DNA from: Thermothielavioides terrestris NRRL 8126
Lineage: Eukaryota > Ascomycota > Sordariomycetes > Sordariales > Chaetomiaceae
NCBI RefSeq assembly: GCF_000226115.1
Contig: NC_016459.1
Span: 4,036,501 to 4,100,500, forward strand
DNA length: 64,000 bases
Direction: 5' to 3'
Shown here: in pieces, positions 49,601-62,030 of the stretch
How the letters are laid out: each line of letters starts with the position of its first letter
Position numbering within the stretch: the first letter of the stretch is position 1
Program-made: the position numbers and the translations under genes
Notes under the pieces: generated by a model
Told to the model about the DNA's origin: nothing
The model's database searches: none
Seen by the model: the letters and a program-made list of their open reading frames with translations, nothing else

Positions 49601-52600
49601 GCCTCTGCAGTAGGGCTGTGAGGGTCAATGAGAAAACAACCATTCCGCGTGAGGGTGTTGCACCCTCCGCGCCTCTCCAACAGCCAGTTGTCAGAGGAGC
49701 GCACCCAAGGCTCACCCAATGGCCGGAACTCGATTATGCCTTTGGATATGTCCAACCAGTGAGAGTAGCCCCTCTTGAAGGAGTTGGGCACGTCGCTTCC
49801 CAACTTCCAGGGCGGGATGAACTCGAATAGAGCTGAACAGTCTTCGGGACAATCTGGGTCCTGCCGACGGAGAGCTTGGATCACCAGCTCGGAGTCGACC
49901 ATGGCGAAGTGGACCACCCAACCTTGCTGCTCGCGACAAGCCGAAAATTGCATGCCTTTGCGCGTTGACGGCATGACTTCCAAGACCTGCGAGCCAAACA
50001 ACTGACCATACGTCCGATGAGACACGAACTTGTCAGGCAGGCGAGAGAGAGGATAACCGTTGACGAGAAGGCGGCCGTGGAGGAGGTTGAACGAGATGTC
50101 AGTGGGATCCATGTTCGCATTGCTGTTTGCCGGTCTCATTTTACCTCTCAAAATATGGCCTCGACTGCCCCATTGGGCCGCCCACTGCGTGGTTGACGGC
50201 GAGTAGTCGGCCCAGAAGCGCTGGATAGCCGCATGGAAACCGGAGTTCTCCCCCGCCACAACTTCCCCCTTGACGAAGTCCAGCGCGCGATGCATGGTTG
50301 TGCGCCATCTGTGGGAAAGTATGTTCAGAATGGAGTTGGGCATGCGGCCGGTGGCCGGCGTATGATCATGTGCAAGAATGGCAGCCTCCACAAAGACTGC
50401 AAGGCCGTCCTCGGAACCGAGGACTTTCTCGAGCAGGCTTGGCTGGATGTTGTAAGTTGCGAGACAGGACAATGCTGCCATCAACACCCGTTCGCTGAGC
50501 TCCTTCCGCCTCTCTGCAGTACTGCAACTGGCTCTCGTTTGGAGCAGTTGCCTCGCCCACTGGATTGTCACGCTCCTGGCACGAGAAAGAAAGCCCAACA
50601 GCGAGTCGACGAGGGCGCCAGAAGCTGTAAAAGATAAGATTCGGGTGGCGAGACAGATAAGAAGGCTGACGGCAGTCTGATTTTGCCAGTTCGCCCGCAA
50701 CCGAGTGAGCGTGTCGTTCAGAGCCGTCACCATGCGGTCCACGAACTCGGGGCTCAGGAGATCGGCATGAGCCTCTCGGGCCACCGAGCCGTCGCTGCTG
50801 GAGGGGCCGGCCTCGAGACATGCCTGCAGCACCAAGAAGTAGGTCGACTCGCTGTTCCAGTTCAGCGACGGAGCGAGGAGCTGGCACAGCACGTTGGCCC
50901 ATTGCAGACGCAGATCAGACCTAACGTGGCCAAATGCCCGGAACTCGCCAAGCGACATGGCCTTCGGGCAATCCGACTGGGCGGCGATGACCTCGTTGGA
51001 CGTGTGACTCGTTGAACGCGTCCAGGCTGCCAGGCGAGGGTGCCGTTGATGTTCCGCAAACGAGCACGTCGCGGGGAGAGTTGGATTCCGGAAGACGTCG
51101 GTGGCGGCAAGACATGTGGACTCGTCATAGTAGCCGTAATCGGGCCATTGATAGCGCACACAAAGATCCTGCTCGATAACCGCCGTGATGTGCTTCGCCT
51201 TGTAATGCGAGGCTTCGACAGGCTTCGCCGGGGAAGCGAGCTGAATCCGGCTCATTGAGGTGGCAAAAGGTTTGAGACCGGAGCGGGATGATGCGTACCA
51301 AATCTTGTTCTTGCCCTCCGGCCGGTTGGGGTCTGGGAGGATGTCGAGAAAGAGCTTCGCAGTCACGTTGCGCCAGATGGCGACTGCTCGTGGGACGTGG
51401 ATCTCAAAGACAACCGCCTTGGCCAAACCGAGATTGTCAGGCAGGGGCCATTCAAGGAGATCGATCGTCAGCCGCGTTATGTCGCGGTCTATGGAACAGG
51501 CGCTGCATGCTGGTTTGCACACCATCATGTATCGCCGACCGTTCCGACGTTGCTCCTCTTCGTGGTCGGTTTGGGCCCTTTGACGGGTCAGTTCGCCATG
51601 TCTATGCAACTTGCCGCGATACTCCAGGATCTTCCGGCGCATATCCTCTTCTGCCCTAGTCTTGATCCTGTCAAGGAGCGCCTGGTGCGTACGAGACGAA
51701 TCGAAGTACCGAACTGCAAACGACCCCGGCTCCCCAACGCCGGAAAACATGGGCGGGTAGTTGGTGGCGGCTGCTTTCCTCCTTGAGGAAAGGTAGTGCT
51801 CAATCCTCTGCAGTCGGGCCACTTGAGTACGTGTTGGCAGGATCAGACGATGGAGGAAGTCCAATGTGAAGCCCGGATCGTAGTCGAGGAGCAGCGGAAT
51901 AGCCTTGCCGGCGATTGTGTCCATGGCTACCCAGAGCTCCATGACGCTCAGGTACATCACGGAGAGAGCTTCTGGGTTTCCGGCGTAGGCATGGCTGGCC
52001 TTTTCATGGTACTCCCTTATGAGTCCGTGAAGCGCCTCAAGGTCACCGTCGTATTTGTTTTTGCAAGTCTCCGACCGGTTGGCGACCCAGGAGGTGAGGT
52101 TTGACTCAATCCAGGACTCCACCTCGAGAAGAGCGAACGGTTCGCCTCCAGTGGCGCTGCTAACGCTGGGCATCTTGTCCTCTGGACACGAGAAATTCAG
52201 CGTGTCGTCGCCTGTTCCCGCCGTGACTCGACTGTCTTCGGAGCGCGATCGGATCCAGGAGAGGTGGGGGCTAAGTTCCTTAAGAGAAAGATTGGTGTCG
52301 GCCTCGAAGGAGAGCAGCTTCAGACGACCCATTTGGTGCGTGACGAGTCCATCTTGAGTCTGCTCCCATCGTGCCTGGAGGTCGTCGTCGTTCGTGGTGA
52401 GAATTTGTCGCATTTGCTGAACCCAGGGAGCATCTTCCGGGGGCTTCAGCTTAACAAGACGCCTCAGTAATTTTGCGGCCATACAGAACCGCAGCTCGCT
52501 GTTCAAGCCGGATGTGGCAGCCTGGCCCAGCAGCCGACCGTGGTGGAAAGCGATCAGGGCTTTGTAAACCGACACGTCGCGGTCTCGGGATTCGGCGCGA

Positions 52601-53525
52601 TCCAGCACCAATCGCAGAGCCACCCGCAGAAGCAGCCATGTGGGCGACCTGTGGAAGGGCAAACGAGCGCTATGCCAGCTCGTCTGCTCCCGACTTCTCT
52701 TGCATATTTGCTGTGGCTCAACGCTCTGGCCGATCCCTGCGAGGGTGCCGACGAGCATGCCTGTAACAAGCAAGGGCGAGTCGGTGTCACGATCCTCTTC
52801 AAAGTCCTGACCGGCCTTTCGGGACTTTGGGCGAGCGAGCGGGGAGGCTTGTAGCTCCAAAACGCGGAGAACTTTGACAAATTCACCCAGCAAGTTCGGG
52901 TCCTGCATCGTCTTGCGGTCCACCACGGCAGCGCTGTCGGGAAAGTGGCGGACGAGACGGCCCTGGCAGGACATGACGTCCTTGTTCTGCGCCGAGAGCT
53001 CGAAAGCCTCGACCACCACGTGGTCTTCCTGGCAAGTCAGGAGCAGACCGGCGTTCTGGGCGCGGACATGGAAGAGTAGGTGTTCTAGAAGCCAGTCCCA
53101 AGCGTCAGTAGAACGGGGTCCGAAGAAGAGGCAACTGCCAGATACCGGCTGAAAAGAGCCGAGATAGATGTCAGAGGCTAAGGAAGGTCTGGATGAAAGA
53201 ACAGCAACCTACCGCCTTCACTAAGCTCTTCAATAGCCTCTTGCATGACAGATTCCTTCGTGCTGCTGTCCAGCCCCGGTTTCATCTTGAGTAACTGCTC
53301 GAGCATGCCAATGACGCGGCCGAGGTGTAGAGACTCTGATGGCGAACACTCGCGCGAAAAGTCGCGGGTTGATTCAAGCAGGGAACTGACGAGCAAATTC
53401 TCCTGCCTGATGTCCATGTCATCTTCCTGGGGGAGCTTGGGGGGAAGAAACACATGATTGATCTGGTACTCCAGGAAGCCTGCGCCCGTCGACTTCGAAC
53501 CGGAGCTGGAAGCCGACGTAGCCAT
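43601..53525 (-). CDS. Giant DUF6606/DUF3638/DUF3645 P-loop protein (3,222 aa)
   Basis: Conserved fungal giant, sometimes labelled ubiquitinyl hydrolase by databases, with no firm function. Exons 53213-53525, 45204-53084 (7,881 nt), 43601-45075. The start has INHVFLPPKLPQEDD and, after intron 1, HLLFHVRAQNAGLL, both of the DUF6606 type. The DUF3638 region holds a Walker A-like LNMGEGKSSVIVPIVAAAL at about residue 2104, resembling the SecA/SF2 helicase loop. A DEAD-like VDESDEIFS is at about 2236, and DUF3645 follows (about 2330-2365). The motif-V/VI-like VYLDQAHTRGTDLKLP is at about 2700, then GPGVTKDTLVQGCMRMRKL spans intron 2. The C terminus is acidic with a run of eight Glu. A translocase- or helicase-like ATPase is the best reading; a protease role is not supported by any motif I can see. 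Intron 1 (53085-53212) has alternative acceptors. Confidence 0.9.
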
Positions 53526-54221
53526 TTCGATATCTCGAGGTTTCGCTCGAGCACGATCGAGCGAATCTTAGAAAAGATTTACAAGGAAAGAAACGAGTGG
53601 AATGCTGGGGAAAATCCGGCGAGAGCTCTTAATAGCGAAGGCGAGGTTTGGCGACTCGGGGGAAGAAACTTGAAAGAGCTGGCTTGCTGGTTTCCAAGTG
53701 GAAAAGAGGTTCCAAAAACAAAAGCTCCCATCTGAAAACAAGCATGCTGCTTGCTGCCCAATGGTCAAGAGGGCCAGCCCACAGTGTGAAGGCTCCCTCT
53801 TCTCAGCGGGCCGGCAGCTGCGGCAGGCAACCGCCATTGAGATCGAATCAGAACGAGTGCATGGAGGGAGTCGCCGTTTGTTGCCGGTCTGTTGCAGGAA
53901 AATACATCGCCATGGCCAAGTCATTGCTTCCCGCTGAATCAAAGCTCACAGAGCACAAGCAAAGAAAAATTGTCGCTAGTTGTTTTTTTCTCTTTTTTCT
54001 TTTTTTTTTTTTTTTCCCTCTTTTTCTCTTTTCCCTCTCTTTCTGTTTTTCTCTTTTTTTCTCTCTTTTTCTGTTTTTTCCCTCTCTTTTTCCTTTTCCC
54101 TCTCCTTCTCTCTCTCCTTTTTTTCTCTTTTTTTCTCTTTTTTTTTCTTTCTTTTTTCTTTCTTCTCTCACTCTCACTCACTCACTCACTCTCTCACTCA
54201 CTCACTCTCCCCCCCCCCCAA

Positions 54222-54254
<33 letters not shown>

Positions 54255-54432
54255 ACTCTCTCTCACTCTCTCTCTTTCTCTCAGTCTCTCTTGCTGGGTC
54301 TCGGTGGGCTTGCGCCAGTTCAGTACCCGTAAGATCAGTTCACCCACGAACGCGAAATAGCATCAGGGGAATGCAAGAGGGAGCAGTTCACCAAACAGCA
54401 ATAAGTAATTAATTACGTCTGTAACTGACTCC
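53526..54432. other. Intergenic region with long pyrimidine tract
   Basis: Promoter of the giant gene and 3' flank of the GPCR gene, both minus strand. 53983-54292 is a C/T tract listed separately. The other 600 bp hold no recognisable gene. Confidence 0.6.
53983..54292 (+). repeat. C/T-rich pyrimidine tract, about 310 bp
   Basis: T-runs broken by CTC or CCC units (53983-54170), then CTCACT repeats, a nine-C run and a (CT)n microsatellite (about 54220-54290). On the minus strand it is a purine tract about 460 bp upstream of the giant gene's start. Confidence 0.9.
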
Positions 54433-56106
54433 TTACACAGGGGACACCCTCTCAGCCCTCCCCTCCCCGGTCAGATCCTCCATGCTCGTCCCGTCGTCCT
54501 TTCCGCCGTCCCCGTCATGCCTACCTCCCATCCAAATCCCAACTTGCGACCCCCTCCTCGCCATCCCACCGCCAACAACCGCAGCAGCGGCAGCACTCTC
54601 CCTCCTCCTCCTCCCCCACCGCCTCCCACAAAGTCGCCCACCACCACCACCAAGGCAACTAACCCACCCCGCCACGACAGCCGCGCAGTACCCGGCAAAG
54701 CTCTTGCACGCCGCCCAGGAGGTGACCACGTAGATGATGGCGTTCCAGAAGCCCTGCAGGGGCAGGACGAAGGCGCTGGCGAAGAAGAGCGGCCGCGAGA
54801 CGGCCCCCGCGTGCAGCAGGCTGTAGACGCGGTTGCCCGACGACGGGATCCAGGTCAGCAGCAGCGCGACGAAGAAGAGGATCGCGCACTTGGTGTAGGA
54901 CCAGGCGGCGCTGTGGGCGTCGTGGTGGGGGTGGCGGCGGCGGTGGGTGGGAGCAGGAGGAGGTGGACGAGGAGGAGGGTGCGGGTGCGGGTTGGTGCTC
55001 TGGGTGGTGGTGGTGCCGGAGATGATGGAGGCTTGGACACTGGAGAGGGCGCGGGCGGCGCGGCTGCTTTTGTTGTTGTTGCTGTTGTTGTTGCGTGCGG
55101 GGATTGGCGGGCTGGCTGTGTCGATGGTGTCTTCGAAGGAGACGCGGCGGTTGAGTTGGCGCGCGGCCTCGATGTCGGCGGAGATGGTGACTGAGTAGGA
55201 GACGTTGGGGTCCTTGAGCGGCGGCGCGGGAGGGATGGTACCTGGCTTGGCGGCGGGCGGGGGCTTGATGATCTCGGTCGTTTGGACGACTTCGGTTGTT
55301 TTGTAGTTGAATGCTGGGGAGAACTCGTAGAGGGGAGAGAAAGGTTCAGAGCCGGTGGCTGTGCCGGTGAATGTGCCGGTGGCGCTGGAACTGAATTTTA
55401 GCATCTTTCGGCGCTTGCGGTAGATCTCCCGGCCGGTGCGGAGGTAGATCGTCATCGCAATGAGGATGGCCACCCTGTGCAAGTCAGCTCATGCCAAGCA
55501 GTCCTGGTCAGAAAGCCAAAACACATACCACACCGGACCGTAGAAGGTGGCGATTCGGTACACCTCCCATTCCGATTTCAACCAGCACCACAGCATGGCG
55601 TCGCCATACGGCCTGCCGGCATGTTTGGTGGAAATGAAGATGAAAGTGAAGCCAGGGACGAACGGCACCCCGTAGCAAAGAACGAAGTAGAACACCTCCA
55701 TCTTCCTCAGCATCCTCGCGTCGTACTTGCGATAGAACGTGAGGTAAACATTGACGGCCATGGCCAACGCCCAGTATGCATCGCCTTGCATGAAGCTGAA
55801 GAAGGGTGAGCCGCGAGCTACGGACGAAGAGTGCTGGGTGTCCTACACTTGAATGAGAAACGCCTGGAGCTGGCAGCCAAAGGAATCAACGTCGTCAATG
55901 TAGGTCGTTGTCATGAGCGTCGCCACGTTCGTCAACATATTCCCAAACGTTGCGTAGAAGACCAAGCGGTTGATGGCGCGCTGGCGGAACGCATCGGAGA
56001 GCGAGAAGGTCACCAGCACGAAGACACACCCCAAGAAGGAGAGGGCCGAGCAGGTCCGCTCGATGGCGACGACGCTCTCGGCATCTTCTGCTGATATGCC
56101 CCTCAT
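54433..56106 (-). CDS. cAMP-receptor-like G-protein-coupled receptor
   Basis: Seven-TM receptor of the fungal cAR/CRL group, expected in the plasma membrane and coupled to G-alpha; ligand unknown. Exons 55847-56106, 55529-55795, 54433-55474; 522 residues. TM1-2: ALSFLGCVFVLVTFSLSDAF then INRLVFYATFGNMLTNVATL, close to Dictyostelium cAR. Then FMQGDAYWALAMAVNVYLTF (TM3), FYFVLCYGVPFVPGFTFIFI (TM4) and IATFYGPVWVAILIAMTIYL (TM5). The third inner loop is very long (about 225 residues) with Thr/Gly, Asn-run and His/Pro/Arg-rich parts. TM6 is KCAILFFVALLLTWIPSSGN and TM7 LPLQGFWNAIIYVVTSWAAC. The tail is Gly/Arg rich. I placed the start at the ATG at 56106; TM1 follows about 15 residues later. Confidence 0.9.
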
Positions 56107-59100
56107 TGTTGGCAACGCTACCGTTTAGGGGTTCGCGAGATCGTGAATGGAGCGGAGAGCCCTTGTGTACCCCCATGAGCGTACCATTCATGGGAGGGGT
56201 TCTGTCATATAAGTGGCGTAAGGCAGCACCAGGAAACCTCCACACGGGGCTCCTTCGGGCCCGGTTCGGCCAGCTCCTCGGTTCGTTGTGCTGCGTTGGC
56301 AGGCAATCATTCCTAGGCAAGCAAACGGGCGAAGAGCGAGTCAAGAAGGGCAGGGTGAACGGAGTAGAAATAAAGTTGGAAAAAGGAATGGAGCCAGACG
56401 CCACTTACGGTCGCCATGGGTTGGGTGAAGGGTAAGTGGCCATTCCGAGCTCGTCATGCAGCTGAGGCTGCTGTGCCAGACAGGGGTGGGTTGCACTCCT
56501 GTGGTGGACGTATCCGAAATCCGGGGAATCAGTCCACCTGAGTGGAGTTGGCCCCTTTCACGACTGGAGGAGGAGGATGGCACTGGGGCTGCGCGCTTGT
56601 TACCGAATTGTGTAGTTGCTCGCAGCAGCGGCCCTCACTGCACTACATACATAGACCGCACGGACATGGCAGACGAAGCTATTCACCCCTGAACTGGGCC
56701 TCCGCCACCCAAGTTTGGGGCTTTCAGTCTTCGGGAGTGAGGGGTCGATACTGACCGTCCTCGCCTGACTCAGGAAGCGGAGCACACCCCATCTTATTCC
56801 CGTGGTGTAGGTACACTCTTCCGTACGTAGGTAGTAAGGTATGTACATGTCGTTCATGACGCCACTTGTTTTGTGACGGAGCCTCGAAACTATTCGAACC
56901 CGGAGTCGCCTTGTTGCTGAGTCGTGCGGCCATCTTGGCTTGCAGACGCGCAAAAAAGTTGGGGTTTGAGCAAGAAATCCAGTCCAACACTCGCCTCGAG
57001 AGTCGTAATCTTCCGTTGAAGGGTGACGCGAGAAGCAGGCATGGACTCAATGCGGATTCGATGAAATGGACTGCTTGGAAATCCTTTGGTTGGCATTCGT
57101 TGGTTGACCGTTATTGGACTATGCAGGTTCCCACCCCAGACGGGCATCAGAGGCGATCATCATTAGGCCTATGCTGCGTGAGAGCAAACGAAACAGCAAA
57201 TCGTCCCAACGTCAATCCTTGGTGATGATCCCCTTGGTAAAGCCCCCGGGCGCGTGTCGCGCGTTGGAATGCAGCGTGATAAAGGGTCGCAATCACGGGC
57301 AGCTGCCTCCTCTGGGAAGGATCGCGCGACCCAGCTTCCTCGGGCCTCGGTAGCGAACAAGACGGTGTGCATATAACATACTGTGATAGCTTGCACAGAC
57401 AATGCAGCCCCCTCGGTTCCGGGCCGGCAGACCAGTTAACTACCACAGTAGGTAGGAACCCGGCCTGCATATGGCACTCCTCAGGGGAGCGCATCCCCGG
57501 CTCCGGCCTGCATGTGGTTGCATGCGCACGAGCCCTCCGACATGTTGGCTGCAGCTCCGGCCACACGGGCCTCCCGAGACCATCGAGGAATAAAACGATT
57601 CATCCACAAGGACTCTCGAGTGGACAGCAGGCAGAGGGCCATCCACCAGCTCCCCAATCATCTTGGCCCCTTTTCACGGCTGCTGAGAACTGCGTTGCTT
57701 TTCTGACCAACACTCGCGGTCTGACAGTGCCCTTCGGATGTCTGCAGGGCTGAGTCGTTGCATCAAGCCGAAGTCTTTGGGATTGGATAAATTCGCTTTT
57801 GGACGTTCATGGGCGCTATTTTTGCGGTTTGAAGTTGGGGTGGCGCCCAATGACTGCCGGATCCCAGCTCGAGCCGCAGAGGCGGGGGCGTTTGGATGTC
57901 CGAGCTTACCACCCTCCATGCGTAATGGTGCATACTGTGCCATGAGAGCCCGATCGCTTCATCACCTCAATGGACAACTTGGAAGGTAATGTGTTGCGTT
58001 TTGTTGTGTGCACCAAAAACGAATGTCCGTTGGGAAGGCACACTGGGCCACCCAACATGCATGCCTACCTGGTAACTGTCCCCCCCCCCCCCCCCCGGGC
58101 CAGGACATGGGCAAGGCCGTCCCAATAGTTTGTGATCGTGAAACGCTCACTAGGAGCCATTGGCAACGGCCTGCAGCCCGTCACACTCATGGGTGAAGTG
58201 AGGACCGCTCAGACCGGGAAACCAAAAACGCTCGCTGCTGACCAGCTCCCCGGGCCGGGAAAAGGAGGCCAGGAAGCAAAACCCCTGTGGAGTTTTGCTT
58301 CGAACGGGCGCCCCGCGGGCGCCCTGGCTGGGGGCCAAGGAACCAGTGAGCATGCTCACAGAGTAGTACTCGCCCGCTCCAACGGAAAGGCGAATGGGAG
58401 ACCTTGTTGGCATGTAGGGGCAAGGCACAACAACATATATATAGCTCGGGATGTAGCTCGGCGGGATGGTCCCGGGGGCGCGGGCCGGAGAGAGCAGCCG
58501 CAACTGAGCCAACAGCTGAGCGTGCTCTCGTCTTTCAGCTGAACCTGTGTTTACTTCGGACACACCAGCGACCACGCCAATACTCGGGACCCTCGCCCCG
58601 TTAAGTATACACGCAGATACATGATCTTCGGTAAACAACCAGCGAATTCTCCTGGGTCTCGTGTGAGATGGTGTCGCATACTGGCACTCTCGAGGCTCTG
58701 TTGTCAGGTAGCTCAGTGGCACGGTGGGCACCTCTTCCGCATGTGCATGTAGACGTCTGCCCTCCTCCCGGTCTCTATAGGAGCAGCTCGATCTACATTC
58801 TTCTCTCTCTCTCCGCTCCCTGCCTCCGAGATGGTCCAACATATCTTCCTTCCTGTCTCAGATGGCGATGAAGCAAGTTCCGACGACAACAGTGAGACGG
58901 AATACCCCTGCATTCTGTCTCCGTCTCTTGGCCGTCGCTGCTGTGTGCTACGTAGTGTAGCGTACTCCGTATACACTACTAACGCTAATGGTTGGCTCAT
59001 CGACTTTTCGGCCATCAGCTTTGCCGAATCCGTACGTAGTGTTCATTAGTGTCTATTTTGGCTCGCAATACCCATGTATCTACAAACGTGAACGGGTTCA

Positions 59101-62030
59101 TATGTGGAGGCGCTAAACCAATTCTTGACGCACCTCCGGCACTCGGCTCGCTAGCAACAGCCTCTTAACCCAGGGCCGTTCAAGAACCGGGCCTTTGTTT
59201 TGGACTCCGGCCTGGCTGGCGCTTTGACGACAGCTAACGCTTTGATGCCAGGTAAAGTTAGCGTAGCCCGACCCGGATAAGGGTGTTCATGGGGCTCCTT
59301 CGCTTATAGCTGCACAGATCGTCATATGATCTGATTCAGATGCCGGCCTCCGTGCCGCCCTTCCCCTTTCAGTGGATCTTGATGGGAGCAAGACTCAGTC
59401 GAGTGTTGCGTCCGTCAGCCGCGTCACACGCCATCCCGTTCTTTCCTCATGTTCCGCCTAAACTACATATACCCACCCGGCAGGGAACCTCCACCTTCAC
59501 GAGCTACTTCTCTCCGCGCGCGTCTCTCCGTCACACGGCATAGGCACTGTTCATCGTGTAGTAAGCGGAATTTGTCGACGGATCAAAGCCAAAACACTCA
59601 GCAATAGTGACACACCACCAGGCTATAGCCGCAGCAGCGATACTGTGATTGCCCTGCCCTAGTTACACTCGTCACCAGGTTTCCTGATAAGCTGTTGCAG
59701 TTCTTACGGAGCCCGGCTCCGCGAGACCGACCTCAGGAAATGCGCTAAGTACATAAGAAGGGTTTCAACAGAATTCTACCTGTTTCTTTCCTGTGTAGTC
59801 AGGCCCGGCTGCAGGCACACTCTGTGGGAAGTTCTTGATATATGCATCGCGGTATCTGATGTCCGTCCAACCTCTTCCTCCTGGTAGGTGTAGTTAGCGT
59901 AGGGATTGAAGATGTAGACCTTGCCCAGTCTCCTTGTCACTCCCGACGTTGCTCTTGTAGATAAGTTATGGTTTGGTAATCTCGGCCATGGCATTGTACC
60001 CGCCGAGAGCGCGTTTGTCAGCGTCTTGACTTCGTAGGGCTGGGCTCTCTCGGCCGATCAATGCCGACCCTTTGGTTGCCCGAACCCCGACTGGCTTTCA
60101 CCTTCAAGAAGTATGCTGTGTCGAGCGCTGTTTGCAGCTTCGGTTGCAACCGTTGTCGTAACAGCCCGGTCGGACTTGGTGTATTGCCCTACCAGCAAGA
60201 TCATGTCAGAATATAACGGCCCTGAGCTAAATTCCTAATAACAACAAATGGGGTAATCAAAGTTTTTAGCCCAGTGGTTCAACAGATCCTGCTGTCTTGA
60301 TGGAGAGCTGCACATCACGAGGATTCGACAACAAACTATTGGCTGTCTACAAGTGGCCTGATCAAACCTATGACTTCCCTGAGCTCCTCTCCGGGATCTT
60401 ATTAGATGTGCGCAGTTTCCAGGCATTCTCCATTTATCAGTCCTCCAACTTCCCGGGCGAAACCGGGCTGCCCGCGATAACGTAGGAGACAGCTCAGAAC
60501 TTCCGCTTGGTAGCCTAGACTAGCGAACACGTCGTCTGGATAGACGACTTCTTATCTATAGGCCGATCCCTTAAGCCGCCGCCCTACTGCAAGGGTCACT
60601 GATTGCAACGTTGAAGCCAAAAAAAAAAAGGACCTTGCGGGAAAGATTAGCGAGCCGCTCTGTCCAAACCGTCGGGTCCGGTCCCTGGAAGGACCTTTCG
60701 CCTCGTTAACGCGTGCCAGACTGTTGATTATTCATTCCTTTGAGTCCATAAGATCTAGGAGAACGAGCTTGTCCTCGTTGGGCCGGCCACAACGGTGAGG
60801 GAAAGCGGCGTCCTGGCGAGTGACTGCAAGACGCGCCCAGTTTCCGCCTCCGAACACGACAGAGCACGCATTTGCCGAGCCTGCCGGTTCTCGCTTGAGA
60901 CACAATTCGGAATCCTGCAGGCTTCAGATGATGTCACTTTGCTTGGTTCAAAAACCCGGATTCTTCCCGTCTTCGATGCAATTTATCCAGAGCGGGGTAG
61001 CAGCGAAAAGACGCAACAGAAAAGGCTTGGCCAACTTCAAATTGCGCTTGCTGCTCCAGGTGACTTGGCGTGGAAGGGATGCGGGGAACTCTGTCCAGCA
61101 TTCTGTTGTGACGCCTTGGGAAAAAAAGATACACGTCGAGGGGCAATTTTCCATGGCCTTCTTACTGGTCAGTCTCGCTGCAAATCATCCGCCCGAGGAA
61201 AGGGCGATTTCCAGAAACTGGCAAAGCCGCTGTGCCAGCTGCATCCGAAATGCGACGGGAACACGATTAGGCACCAGGCTTCATGTCGAGGCAGGCTGAT
61301 CCATTCATTCATCATTTTCAATTTGAGGGGGCCCCCGCGGGGGCAGTTTTGGGGGTGCTCCACAGGCCCGGCCTCGAATGGATTTCGCGGAATCTGCATT
61401 TGCATCCGCATTCACGAAGAACCCCCAAACGATGCCACCGTTGGCAAGGGGTGGTTCTTTGCGATCGATCGATGAGCGAACTCGGCCCTGGCCCGGGCTG
61501 TGGGCGTCGGCAATGGGCCCGAAGAAGCCGCATGGGACCACAGGCCGCCAGCCGACGCACGCAAAAGTGCCCGTCATCGGGGCAAAAATGGCACTTCTTG
61601 TTCCTTCGTGACGGCCAAGGCTCCGCGCCGCATCTCGTGTCTGGGCGCTCGAGAATGCCAAGTGAAGAGCGGTGAGCTGTTTTAAATAAGAACACTTTTC
61701 TGCCGGTTAACTCCCTGCACATTGGGACAGTGTGGTCAGCTGAGCCCCCGTGGGTCACGGCCTTCCGGGCTCCGACTCCGTCCCGTAAGGACACAAAGTA
61801 GTTCGTTTATAACTCGTATGTATGGCTGACAGAGAGCCCGTGCGACATCTTACTGGGTTTTCCCGGCATTCCTCCCCCCTTTGCCCGTCCTTGCCCTTCA
61901 CGGAGAGGAGTTCATGGCGCCTGAGAGGGACACTTGACTACCTTACACATTCATTTCAGTCGTTGCAGGGCACACGTCTTTTCTGGTACCTTGTTGTTAA
62001 AAACAGCACTTAGTCACAATTGCCTCCAGG
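56107..62030. other. Gene-poor region, 5.9 kb
   Basis: The longest stretch of the window with no convincing gene. Frames of 120-230 codons (57147-57566 minus, 58150-58842 minus, 60795-61475 plus, 61318-61794 minus) occur, but none shows a known domain, signal peptide or TM pattern I trust. A 17-nt C run is at 58080-58096 and an A run at about 60619-60629. A tRNA-like TAGCTCAGTGG at about 58709 lacks the rest of a tRNA. It must include promoters of the GPCR gene (left end) and the GH94 gene (right end). Confidence 0.5.

Noticed and set aside
53085..53212. Alternative acceptor in intron 1 of the giant gene (after TTTTCAG near 53149)
   Set aside because: With the GTAGGT donor this acceptor gives a frame with an early stop; the acceptor before 53084 keeps frame and yields the family-like HLLFHVRAQNAG.
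54517..55194. 225-codon plus-strand open frame
   Set aside because: Antisense of the GPCR third loop and tail; Gly/Val/Arg composition of a shadow frame.
56880..56950. TTCGAACC-type B-box-like sequence
   Set aside because: No A box or cloverleaf could be built on either strand.
58700..58780. tRNA-like TAGCTCAGTGG box
   Set aside because: Only a D-arm-like string; no acceptor stem, anticodon arm or T-loop sequence at the right distance.
60795..61475. 226-codon plus-strand open frame
   Set aside because: Cys/Arg/Gly-rich, no known motif, with competing long frames on the same bases; not enough to call a gene.
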